Assembly (NCBI GenBank): GCA_030673805.1
Contig: DAOVIH010000041.1
Coordinates: 1 to 10,966 of the forward strand
Reading direction: 5' to 3'
DNA: 10,966 nucleotides
From: Candidatus Bathyarchaeota archaeon
GTDB taxonomy: Archaea; Thermoproteota; Bathyarchaeia; Bathyarchaeales; Bathycorpusculaceae
The notes under the pieces were generated by a model, which saw only the letters and a list, made by a program, of their open reading frames with translations, ran no database searches and had not been told where the DNA came from. Of the stretch, positions 1 through 5,968 are shown piece by piece. Numbering within the stretch: position 1 is the stretch's first letter; each line of letters begins with the position of its first letter. Both the position numbers and the translations under genes were made by a program.

Positions 1-144
1 ACTAGTTGTAATCATAACTCTAGTTCGAGTTTTGTTAAAAATGCTGAGTTGCAGAACAAAATGATTTAATCCATTTAATTGGGTTAGCATTCAGGAACAC
101 TTATTTTCGTGATCTCTCAAAGAGAAAATGTTTTAAACAAATTT
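1..144. other. Left-edge intergenic stretch, no gene seen
   Basis: I see no coding frame of useful length here. A small perfect hairpin (TCTCT at 113-117, loop CAA, AGAGA at 121-125) lies 20 bases before the tRNA. AT-rich runs at about 64-78 and 131-138 could be promoter elements for the tRNA, but neither sits at the standard 25-base distance from the mature 5' end, so I do not call a promoter. Confidence 0.4.
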
Positions 145-219
145 GGGGCTGTCGGCTAGTTTGGTCTAGGCTATGAGCCTCGGGCGTTCGTGACCCCGGT
201 TCAAATCCGGGCAGCCCCA
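145..219 (+). tRNA. tRNA-Pro (anticodon CGG)
   Basis: A 75-base cloverleaf folds by eye. The acceptor stem pairs GGGGCTG (145-151) with CAGCCCC (212-218) and the discriminator base is A219. The D stem is GGCT/GGCT with G-T wobbles and contains the GG of the D loop. The anticodon stem is TGAGC/GTTCG, with loop CTCGGGC giving anticodon CGG at 181-183, which reads the proline codon CCG. The variable loop is four bases (TGAC). The T arm is CCCGG-TTCAAAT-CCGGG. CCA is not encoded, as the next bases are TTC, so it would be added by nucleotidyltransferase. There is no intron. The gene points toward the CBS-HPF gene, which is on the opposite strand. Confidence 0.96.
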
Positions 220-230
220 TTCAATCTGTC

Positions 231-378
231 TCACGAAAATTCCAAAGGGCGAAGAGTCCTATTCCTATCTTGAAGGTCAATTGCTTCTTTAAGTTGTTTA
301 GTTAACTCTTGAGCTCGAACATCGAAATCTTGAATGATGGCAGAATTTGGTCACTACTTACCTTAGCTTTTCGGGCAC
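231..378 (-). other. Possible relic or very small gene downstream of the CBS-HPF gene
   Basis: On the minus strand a strong ribosome binding site, AAGGAGAG (385-392), stands six bases before a GTG at 376-378. That frame encodes only six residues (MPEKLR) before TAA at 358-360. A separate frame then stays open from 350 to the TGA at 231-233: about 39 codons, reading plausibly as a polar helical peptide (RAQELTKQLKEAIDLQ followed by DRNRTLRPLEFS). The two pieces cannot be joined by one indel, because the second frame has three stops (TAA, TAG, TGA) before position 350. I read this either as a decayed small gene cotranscribed with the upstream CBS-HPF gene or as chance. No family is recognised. 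Confidence 0.22.
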
Positions 379-414
379 GTTAGTCTCTCCTTGGATAAAA
401 CATAGCGGTTATGT

Positions 415-1515
415 CTATTCCAGTGGAAAACCGATTTTCTCCAGATAGTCTTCCGTGTGTTTTGGCTCGTATTCCAACTCTTTGCTTCTTAGAATCCTAT
501 TTTCAAGCCTATCTAACGCCATCTTGAAAGTACCTTCAACGCCCCAGCCTTCGCCGGAACTGAAGAATGCTCCCTTAACAGTTTTGAGTTGAAGACGACA
601 GTGGATAAGCTTTGCACCTTTGTATTTCCCGCCATGAGTCTTGATGTAGACAAAGAGGATTCCAGATTGTAGGGTTCTTTTGTATTTGTGAACAAAAGAA
701 TCAAAATCTTTATAGATTACCTCAAGTTGGCTTGGGTTTAATTCCAAATCTTTAACTGAGAATTGGATTCTAAGGCTTTCTTGTTGAATTTCAATCTGGG
801 ATATAGCTTCAAGAAAGTCTAATTTTGTGGCAATTCCTTCTAATCTTCTTTTTGAAACCACTACCAAGGAAGAAACGTTGAACTTGTGCATTTTCTCATG
901 TGCAATTCTTAGAATAGTCTCTGGAAGAACAACTACCACGGGGTGAGTCATTATGCCTTTGACAGGAATGTTTAGCACTGGGACTTTTTCTCCGACTATC
1001 TCTCCGCGTGTTTGGCGTTGTCTGGGCTGAAAGACTTTTTCTACGATGTCAAGAACACTTACGATGCCCACAATTCTTCCTTTTTCAATAACTGGCAGAT
1101 GAGAGACCCCATGTTCTCTAAGGATGCTTAAGACGGTTCCGACTGAACTGTTAGCATCGACTGTTCTGGGATTCTTGGTCATTATTTCTTCAATTCTGAT
1201 ATTCTTCCAGTCTTGGGTTACGGCATCTTGGATTATGTCTTCGTCAGTGACAAATCCTAGAAGTGTTTTTCCTCTGAAAACCGGTAGTTGCCTAATACCA
1301 CTTTCTATCATTAGCCTAGCAGTTTTAGCTAATGGAAAGTCTGGGGTGACCTTGGGTGCCGACTGCATCAAAGACTTCACTTTGGTAGTGCTGGGATCCA
1401 GTCTTGAGTTTATAATCCACTTTCTTGCTATTACCCCGATGTACTTCTCTTTAGTGTTCAAGACGGCGAGAACTGGGGGTCTTTCTTTTTTGAAAAGGTC
1501 AAGACATCTGGACAA
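415..1515 (-). CDS. CBS-domain protein with C-terminal HPF-like ribosome-binding domain
   Basis: The 366-residue frame counted from TTG contains CBS motifs at about 1-35 (incomplete), 46-100, 108-162 and 185-240, with recognisable elements such as IRQLPVFRG, SHLPVIEKGRIVGIVS and VSSLVVV. After residue 241 comes an S30AE/HPF-like segment: an FSVKDLELN strand, a KYKRTL helix, then SGILFVYIKTHGGKYKGAKL, and a final helix FKMALDRLENRI. CBS modules bind adenine nucleotides, and HPF domains bind the small ribosomal subunit in hibernation. The combination suggests an energy-sensing ribosome dormancy factor, but this is inferred. TTG 1515 cuts into the first CBS domain. The same frame continues upstream with sensible CBS sequence (KGVSTTYENNT) to an ATT at 1570-1572 that has a GGAGG site, so the true protein is probably 385-386 residues. 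Stop is TAG at 415-417. Confidence 0.88.
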   Translation of the reverse strand: MSRCLDLFKKERPPVLAVLNTKEKYIGVIARKWIINSRLDPSTTKVKSLMQSAPKVTPDFPLAKTARLMIESGIRQLPVFRGKTLLGFVTDEDIIQDAVTQDWKNIRIEEIMTKNPRTVDANSSVGTVLSILREHGVSHLPVIEKGRIVGIVSVLDIVEKVFQPRQRQTRGEIVGEKVPVLNIPVKGIMTHPVVVVLPETILRIAHEKMHKFNVSSLVVVSKRRLEGIATKLDFLEAISQIEIQQESLRIQFSVKDLELNPSQLEVIYKDFDSFVHKYKRTLQSGILFVYIKTHGGKYKGAKLIHCRLQLKTVKGAFFSSGEGWGVEGTFKMALDRLENRILRSKELEYEPKHTEDYLEKIGFPLE

Positions 1516-1569
1516 TGTATTGTTTTCGTAGGTTGTGGAGACTCCTTTTGAGAAAGAGATTTTCGCAGA

Positions 1570-1586
1570 AATCGACTTCGTCCTCC
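1570..1586 (-). promoter_or_regulatory. Ribosome binding site and probable non-AUG start of the CBS-HPF gene
   Basis: On the minus strand GGAGG (1582-1586) is followed, after nine bases, by ATT at 1570-1572, in frame with the CBS-HPF gene. No ATG, GTG or TTG lies between the upstream in-frame TAA and TTG 1515, and that TTG has no binding site at normal distance. The extra 19 codons complete the N-terminal CBS domain. ATT initiation is rare, so a sequencing error or another near-cognate start remains possible. Confidence 0.5.
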
Positions 1587-1612
1587 GATGTTTTCGTTAT
1601 AGGTAATCCGAG

Positions 1613-1622
1613 ATTTAAGTAT
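1613..1622 (-). promoter_or_regulatory. TATA-like box for the CBS-HPF gene
   Basis: Read on the minus strand, ATACTTAAAT lies inside an AT-rich run. A start about 26 bases downstream, near 1592, would give a leader of about 20 bases that just includes the GGAGG site at 1582-1586. That geometry supports translation from about 1572 rather than from TTG 1515. Confidence 0.45.
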
Positions 1623-1707
1623 TTAATAAAACCCTAAGAGGGAAGAAGAAATGTTCAGCACTAATTTAAGTGGCGTACTAACCTGCAGTGGTGATCCTTT
1701 AAAAAAA

Positions 1708-1716
1708 TTATAAATA
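1708..1716 (+). promoter_or_regulatory. TATA box upstream of the transporter gene
   Basis: TTATAAATA, preceded by a purine-rich A run at 1701-1707 suited to a BRE, matches the archaeal TATA consensus well. The expected transcript start is about 1737-1740, exactly where a TTG opens the short leader frame described separately. It would drive the leader frame and the VIT-like transporter. Confidence 0.6.
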
Positions 1717-1736
1717 CCTCTAGTGTTCCTTGATTC

Positions 1737-1811
1737 TTGGCGATTAGATCGAATTTAGTGAAAAGAGTGTTATCTCTGGTGAATAGACGGAGCAGTGAAT
1801 ATCGGGTTTGA
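1737..1811 (+). CDS. Short leader ORF overlapping the transporter start
   Basis: A 24-codon frame runs from TTG 1737 (or GTG 1758) to TGA 1809-1811. Its stop overlaps the TTG start (1808-1810) of the transporter as TTGA, the arrangement used for translational coupling. The TTG at 1737 falls at the predicted transcript start of the TATA box at 1708-1716, so it could be read leaderless. The peptide is basic (VKRVLSLVNRRSSEYRV). It could instead be the N-terminus of the transporter separated by a frameshift, since this family usually has a basic helical stretch there. No homology is recognised and it may be chance. Confidence 0.25.
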   Translation: MAIRSNLVKRVLSLVNRRSSEYRV

Positions 1812-2383
1812 AGCTTTCTGTGGCGAAGGTCAGGGAGATAGGGCCCATTCTTCGCAGGTTGTTCATAAATACACTATTTGACTCGACTTTTATGCAGTTG
1901 GGCATACTGATCGGTCCAGCTTTCGCGGTTGCTGTCAATTTGCAGTTGGTGATTGGAACCCTAATCTCCAGTAGTATTGCTCTTGGAATATCCACCGGTG
2001 TCAGCGCGTATGAATCTGAAATGATAGAGCGTGAAAGAAAGACAATTGAACTCGAAAAGGCTCTTTTCAGAGAAATGGAAAATACGGAAATCACAGAGAA
2101 TTACCGAAGCTATGCGATGATACTCTCTTTGGTAAACTTTGCAACTCCTTTAGCGTGTTGTGGCATCATAATTACCCCATTGGTGTTATCATCTTTTGGA
2201 TTACTTTCTGTGTCGGTTGCAGCTTGGATTTCGATCATCTTGGCCATGTTGATTGTTTTTACGGCAGGGGTGTACTTTGGAAGATATGCCAAGGGGAACC
2301 CCCTTCTTAAAGGTTTAAGAATGGTGGGTTTTGGAATTTTGGCTTTTGTAGCTGGATATCTAATACAAATCTGGATCGTATAA
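1808..2383 (+). CDS. VIT1/CCC1-family predicted iron/manganese transporter
   Basis: This 191-residue integral membrane protein has about five hydrophobic segments: near 24-43, 46-66, 103-125, 133-155 and 168-190. Between the second and third lies a charged helix (about 68-98) rich in glutamate (E69, E71, E74, E76, E81, E83, E89, E91), preceded by the GISTGVSAYESE motif. In the VIT1/CCC1 family the cytosolic helices after TM2 bind divalent metals and the protein exports Fe2+ or Mn2+ by proton exchange. The layout fits, although sequence match to characterised members is modest and the metal is not known. The first codon is TTG, because a stop sits at 1796-1798. GGAG at 1789-1792 is rather far away, so coupling to the leader frame or a nearer non-standard start is possible. 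It converges on the DUF211 gene with an 18-base gap. Confidence 0.78.
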   Translation: MKLSVAKVREIGPILRRLFINTLFDSTFMQLGILIGPAFAVAVNLQLVIGTLISSSIALGISTGVSAYESEMIERERKTIELEKALFREMENTEITENYRSYAMILSLVNFATPLACCGIIITPLVLSSFGLLSVSVAAWISIILAMLIVFTAGVYFGRYAKGNPLLKGLRMVGFGILAFVAGYLIQIWIV

Positions 2384-2401
2384 TGGCTTAGGCCTAAAAA
2401 A

Positions 2402-2674
2402 TTACTCCATTAAATTTGTCTTAGCTGCGCTGATTTCGTCAATTCCCCTTATTGACACGCCCTGTTGTTCCATTATGTTAAATACTGTGTCGCAGTCTAT
2501 CTTTGGCCCTTTTATTGTGACTTTGATTGTCTCTGTTTTGGAGTCAACTTCGCTGACTATTATTTCTACATCAGAGATTTCGTCTATTGCACCAATTGCT
2601 TTTACAAGTTCCACTATTGACAATTCTCGAGGCTTGAGAGCATCCAACAAAAGTCTTTTGATAGCTACGGACAT
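2402..2674 (-). CDS. DUF211 family small protein
   Basis: This 90-residue soluble protein begins MSVAIKRLLLDALKPRELSI, followed by alternating strands and helices (DVEIIVSEVDSKTETIKVTI, then IRGIDEISAAK). This matches the archaeal DUF211 family (ferredoxin-like fold, about 90-100 residues), whose biochemical function is not established. Length and both ends are normal. The ATG at 2672-2674 has no clear ribosome binding site, and an AT-rich element (2700-2707) lies about 30 bases upstream, so a leaderless or near-leaderless transcript is likely. It is tail to tail with the VIT-like transporter; a link to metal handling is only a guess from position. Confidence 0.85.
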   Translation of the reverse strand: MSVAIKRLLLDALKPRELSIVELVKAIGAIDEISDVEIIVSEVDSKTETIKVTIKGPKIDCDTVFNIMEQQGVSIRGIDEISAAKTNLME

Positions 2675-2690
2675 TATGGATCGTATATAG

Positions 2691-3103
2691 TTATCTTTCG
2701 TTGTTTAAAAGACTTCAGTTATAGTTCTAACCCGAATTTAGGTGAGGTATTGACAGCTCAAAAGTTCTTTTGGTTTTTCAACGGGTATTCTTTCAAATTT
2801 GTTCTTTTTCGTTCTATATTTGTTTTATAGACTCTTTGTTCTGTATTACTTAAATAACGGGAGTTCTTAGGGGATAATGCTTTAACAAAGCCTCATGGTC
2901 TTGGGTTGGGCGCTACCCAGTAGCGCAGAATGGGCTCTACGAATTGAAGTATTGAGAAGATTTGATCCTCAAAGGGATGGTGAAAGAAAATTAGTAGATG
3001 TGTAAATACTGAGATTGGCATCTCAAAGAGAGCATTCCAAATGCTTATTAATTTTCCAAAGCAGAATTTGTGGTCAATTGAGTGTTTAGACTGTTTTTTC
3101 TAT
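2691..3103 (+). other. Intergenic region with four hairpins, candidate ncRNA or long leader
   Basis: No convincing coding frame is present. A TATA-like ACTTAAATA at 2848-2856 predicts a transcript start near 2880. Downstream are four compact hairpins: GCGCTAC/GTAGCGC (2910-2916 with 2920-2926, loop CCA), TTTGA/TCAAA (2961-2965 with 2969-2973), TGAGAT/ATCTCA (3010-3015 with 3020-3025) and AGCATT/AATGCT (3031-3036 with 3040-3045, loop CCA). A second AT-rich element (TATTAATTTT, about 3047-3056) could start the regulator transcript near 3080. The segment 2880-3050 may therefore be a separate small RNA or a structured 5' leader. It matches no RNA family I recognise. Confidence 0.3.
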
Positions 3104-3114
3104 AGGTGTTTGTA

Positions 3115-3438
3115 ATGAAAAACCGGAAAAAGTTGGAGATCATTGCAGACATCTTGGACGCAACATTGGGCGGTGCAAAAAAGACACATATAATGTATGG
3201 GGGCAACCTGAGTTTTTCGCTTCTGAAACACTATTTAGATCTTCTGACTGAATGCAATTTTCTAATCTACCGCAAAGAAGAATCGCAATACTTTGTCAGT
3301 GATAGAGGAAAGGCTTTTCTAGACGAATTCAGAAAACTCCATAAACGATTGACAAAACTGCGGACACGACTTGATCATCTAGAAAGAGAAAAAGAAGCGA
3401 TGGAACACCGGTACTTCCAAGCTGTTTTGTCGGTCTAA
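3115..3438 (+). CDS. Small winged-helix transcriptional regulator (HTH_45 type)
   Basis: The 107-residue protein from ATG 3115 has the pattern of the archaeal single winged-helix family: a basic first helix (KNRKKLEIIADILDATL), a segment ending in KKTHIMYGGNLSF, a recognition helix LLKHYLDLLTECNFLIYRK, the wing SQYFVSDRGKAFLDEF, then a C-terminal coiled coil (about 75-100, KRLTKLRTRLDHLEREKEAM) likely for dimerisation. It should bind DNA as a local regulator; the ligand is unknown. ATG 3115 is preferred to GTG 3106 because AGGTG (3104-3108) lies six bases before the ATG. The DUF1616 gene follows after 65 bases on the same strand and may be its target or partner. Confidence 0.82.
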   Translation: MKNRKKLEIIADILDATLGGAKKTHIMYGGNLSFSLLKHYLDLLTECNFLIYRKEESQYFVSDRGKAFLDEFRKLHKRLTKLRTRLDHLEREKEAMEHRYFQAVLSV

Positions 3439-3503
3439 AAAGAATAAAATTGACCCAACTCATATAACACTTCATAGAAAGGAAAAAAGGTGACTTAATT
3501 CTC

Positions 3504-4103
3504 ATGAACCTAGGCAATCTAAAACTGCGCCACCTTCTTTTGCTTGTAGCGATATGTTTTGTTTTTGCAGTTGTTTTTCTTGCTTTTCTTCCATCTTTTT
3601 CAGGCGGCGAAGAATTCTCTGAGCTGTGGGTTTTGGGTCCAAATCGTACAGTAGAAGAGTATCCCGTGGCCATCATGGTAGGTGAGTCCCATACGCTTCA
3701 TTTAGTTATCACTAGCCACGTGCCTTCTGGGGGTGAATACCTAGTTAATGTCAAACTCCGAAACCAAACAGATCCTGCTCCGAATAGTGATAGAAAGGAA
3801 CCCAGCTCGCTAAAGCCAATACATGAATACCAAATGGTTCTTGCTGAGGCTGAGCAAAAGGAGGTGGGAATTGTGTTTTCATTTAGTAATATTGCTTTTG
3901 GAGATGAAATCTGCAAAATTTCAAGAGTCCTCTTTGACGGTAGTTCGGTCAGCGTCGATAAGGAATTGAGATGGGATGAAGACAACGAAGGATTTTACTG
4001 TCAATTATTCTTTGAGCTTTGGATCTTCGATGAGGATCTTTCAGATTACAAGTTTGATGGTAGTAATGTCGGAATTTGGCTAAAGGTTGAGGAGGAATCT
4101 TAA
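3504..4103 (+). CDS. Membrane-anchored DUF1616-like protein
   Basis: The protein has 199 residues. One N-terminal hydrophobic helix (about 10-31) is followed by an extracytoplasmic beta-rich domain. The stretch FSELWVLGPNRTVEEYPVAI with the following VGESHTLHLVITSHVP resembles the DUF1616 core, an Ig-like fold found mainly in archaeal surface or envelope proteins. Possible N-glycosylation sequons are at N47 and N87, and C137 and C166 could form a disulfide. Most DUF1616 proteins have several membrane helices before the domain; here only one is present. The ATG has a GGTGA site at 3489-3493. Function is unknown; a role in envelope architecture is a guess strengthened by the glycan locus that follows. 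Confidence 0.62.
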   Translation: MNLGNLKLRHLLLLVAICFVFAVVFLAFLPSFSGGEEFSELWVLGPNRTVEEYPVAIMVGESHTLHLVITSHVPSGGEYLVNVKLRNQTDPAPNSDRKEPSSLKPIHEYQMVLAEAEQKEVGIVFSFSNIAFGDEICKISRVLFDGSSVSVDKELRWDEDNEGFYCQLFFELWIFDEDLSDYKFDGSNVGIWLKVEEES

Positions 4104-4175
4104 TCTTGGCTGGAAAATACTGGAAAACACCGTTTTACACTATCATCTTCCATTCACTGTAGAAGTGTGTTCCAT

Positions 4176-4187
4176 AATAACTTAAAT
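4176..4187 (+). promoter_or_regulatory. TATA-like box before the glycan gene cluster
   Basis: ATAACTTAAATT is followed about 26 bases later by the TTG at 4210, so the first transferase gene may be transcribed leaderless or with a leader of a few bases. This is the best candidate for the main promoter of the 4210-10251 gene string. Confidence 0.45.
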
Positions 4188-4209
4188 TGGAGTAGTTAGT
4201 AACACTCTT

Positions 4210-4926
4210 TTGGGGGTCAAACTCGTGCAGAAAGGAGGAGGAACATACTGGACAACTACATCATTGGTGCTAATGGCAGCACTGAACGAGGAAGAAGGAA
4301 TAGGCCCCACAATCAGTGAACTGAAAACTTATCTGCCTAATACTCAAATTCTAGTAGTTGATGGACGAAGCGTAGACAGAACAGTTGAGATTGCAAAAAA
4401 CCTTGATGCAGACATCTGCTACCAAGAGGGGGAGGGCAAAGGAGACGCGATAGCCCACGCAATTAAAGTCGCGGACTATTCCGTGGATTATGCCATAATG
4501 GTGGACGCTGACTTTACTTATCCGACTGCATTCCTTCCTACGATGATAAATACTCTGGAAGAAAACCCTAAAGTTGGAATGGTTTGTGGAAACCGGTTCA
4601 ATTCACATTTTCACTTGAAAGGCATGCGCAATATGTTTTACATGGGAAATAGACTTTTGGCTTTCACGCACAATATGCTAAACGGGGTGAGAATGCGCGA
4701 TCCCCTAACTGGTTTGAGAGTCATACGTTGGAACATTCTGAAGGGTTGGAAACCAAAATCAACTGGCTTTGACATAGAAGTTGAGCTTAATCACCATGTT
4801 GAAAGACGCGGCTATGGAATACAAGAAATACCAATTCCTTACAGACCTCGTTTGGGCGAAAAGAAGTTAAAGGTTAAGCACGGGGTTTTGATATTAAAGA
4901 GAATGCTAATGGAAAGCACTTACTAA
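4210..4926 (+). CDS. GT2 polyprenyl-phosphate hexose synthase-like transferase
   Basis: This is a 238-residue soluble GT-A family 2 enzyme. Motifs in order are LMAALNEEEGIG (21-32), VVDGRSVDRT (49-58), the metal-binding DAD (D99-D101), DPLTGLRVI (164-172), STGFDIEVEL (184-193) and the YRPRLGEKKLK segment (211-221) typical of dolichyl-phosphate mannose/glucose synthases. Such enzymes transfer a hexose from a nucleotide sugar to polyprenyl phosphate on the cytosolic face, making donors for GT-C enzymes. There is no C-terminal membrane segment, as in the short DPM1-like class. TTG 4210 is the first start, GTG 4225 is possible, and ATG 4273 would leave almost no room before the first strand. It heads the cluster, 99 bases before the dehydrogenase gene. 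Confidence 0.85.
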   Translation: MGVKLVQKGGGTYWTTTSLVLMAALNEEEGIGPTISELKTYLPNTQILVVDGRSVDRTVEIAKNLDADICYQEGEGKGDAIAHAIKVADYSVDYAIMVDADFTYPTAFLPTMINTLEENPKVGMVCGNRFNSHFHLKGMRNMFYMGNRLLAFTHNMLNGVRMRDPLTGLRVIRWNILKGWKPKSTGFDIEVELNHHVERRGYGIQEIPIPYRPRLGEKKLKVKHGVLILKRMLMESTY

Positions 4927-4950
4927 CTGCGCTGATCCAGCAGCAATACT

Positions 4951-4992
4951 TCCTTTTTTGAAATATTGGATAATTAGACATCTCCCTTATAA
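4951..4992 (+). promoter_or_regulatory. T-tract and possible internal promoter between the transferase and dehydrogenase genes
   Basis: The 99-base gap holds a run of six T (4954-4959) that could act as an archaeal U-tract terminator, followed by TTATAA (4987-4992) in a TATA-like position. Transcription from it would start near 5015, just before ATG 5026. The dehydrogenase and the genes after it may thus form a second transcription unit. Confidence 0.3.
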
Positions 4993-5025
4993 TCGTGGAA
5001 ACAGCTTTTCATCACGGTGCATTAA

Positions 5026-5946
5026 ATGGCTAAGAACATTCAATTCTCACTTAAGAGACAGATCCGTAAGCAAATCAAAACTACTTCGGACATATCTATA
5101 GTTGGATCAGGAGTGATAGGTCAGGCTACCGGAATGGGATTTGCCATTCACGGATTGAATGTTTTGTTTCACGATATTGACGAGAAGAAACTATTGCTCT
5201 TGATGCGGAAAGGCTACGAAGTTACTACCGAAATTCTTGAAGCTTTGTCAACTTCTGATGTTCTTTTCGTTTGTGTTCCAACTCCAACCATTGATGCCCG
5301 CATAGATGTTAGCTTTGTCCAAAATGTTGCTGCCTCAATAGGGAAGATAATAGGGAAATTGGGACGCTACGTTGTAGTTGTTTTTAGAAGCACCATTCTT
5401 CCCAAAACTACAAGGTGTGAGCTCATTCCGATCTTAGAGAAGCACTCTGGCCTAAAAGCAGGCAAAGATTTTGGAGTTTGTATGAATCCTGAATTTCTAA
5501 GAGAGCAATCTGCATTGGAAGATTTTCTTAACCCCAGTAGAATAATCATAGGTGAATTGGATCAGAGGTCAGGGGATACTCTTTCCAAAGTCTACTCCAT
5601 ATTCAATTGCCCTGTAATCAGAACAGGTCTGGATACTGCTGAAATGATAAAGTATACTTCTAACCTGTTTTTAGCCTCCAAAATTTCCTATTTTAACGAG
5701 GTTTTTTTGATCTGCAAAAAACTCGGGTTAAACCCAAAACAAGTAAGCGAAGCCGTCTCTTTAGATCCTAGGATTGGTCAATATGGAATTTACGGTGGAA
5801 AACCTTTTGGTGGGGTGTGTTTGCCCAAAGATCTAGCTGCTTTCATAACGTTTGCCAAGTCAAAGGGGTTCAATCCTAAATTGTTGAGTGCCGTATCGGA
5901 TATAAACAAAGAAATTGCTTTATATGATTCCAGACTGAAAAGTTAG
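5026..5946 (+). CDS. UDP-glucose/GDP-mannose dehydrogenase-family protein lacking the C-terminal domain
   Basis: The protein has 306 residues. After a basic 20-residue lead comes the NAD-binding Rossmann motif GSGVIGQATG (27-36). It is followed by VCVPTPT (82-88), NPEFLREQSALEDFLNP (154-170), EMIKYTSNLFLASK (206-219) with the conserved lysine K209 and N213, and GGVCLPKD (262-269) with the catalytic thiol C265. These are the active-site elements of enzymes that oxidise a UDP- or GDP-linked sugar twice to the uronic acid. Two departures stand out. The protein stops soon after the thiol, without the roughly 120-residue UDP/GDP-binding C-terminal domain of the usual enzymes of about 430 residues. 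The segment between the first strands is also shortened. The next gene begins 22 bases later, so no hidden domain follows. A GGTG site precedes ATG 5026. NDP-sugar binding must differ, or the substrate does. Confidence 0.82.
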   Translation: MAKNIQFSLKRQIRKQIKTTSDISIVGSGVIGQATGMGFAIHGLNVLFHDIDEKKLLLLMRKGYEVTTEILEALSTSDVLFVCVPTPTIDARIDVSFVQNVAASIGKIIGKLGRYVVVVFRSTILPKTTRCELIPILEKHSGLKAGKDFGVCMNPEFLREQSALEDFLNPSRIIIGELDQRSGDTLSKVYSIFNCPVIRTGLDTAEMIKYTSNLFLASKISYFNEVFLICKKLGLNPKQVSEAVSLDPRIGQYGIYGGKPFGGVCLPKDLAAFITFAKSKGFNPKLLSAVSDINKEIALYDSRLKS

Positions 5947-5968
5947 ATACGACAGGAGTTAACATTCT

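Noticed and set aside
1124..1531. Plus-strand open frame of about 135 codons opposite the CBS-HPF gene
   Set aside because: It is the antisense of well-conserved CBS motifs and has no promoter, ribosome binding site or recognisable domain.
2976..3013. Possible C/D box sRNA (ATGGTGA followed by CTGA)
   Set aside because: The C box has a mismatch at a key base and no D'/C' pair is visible, so the pattern is not better than chance.
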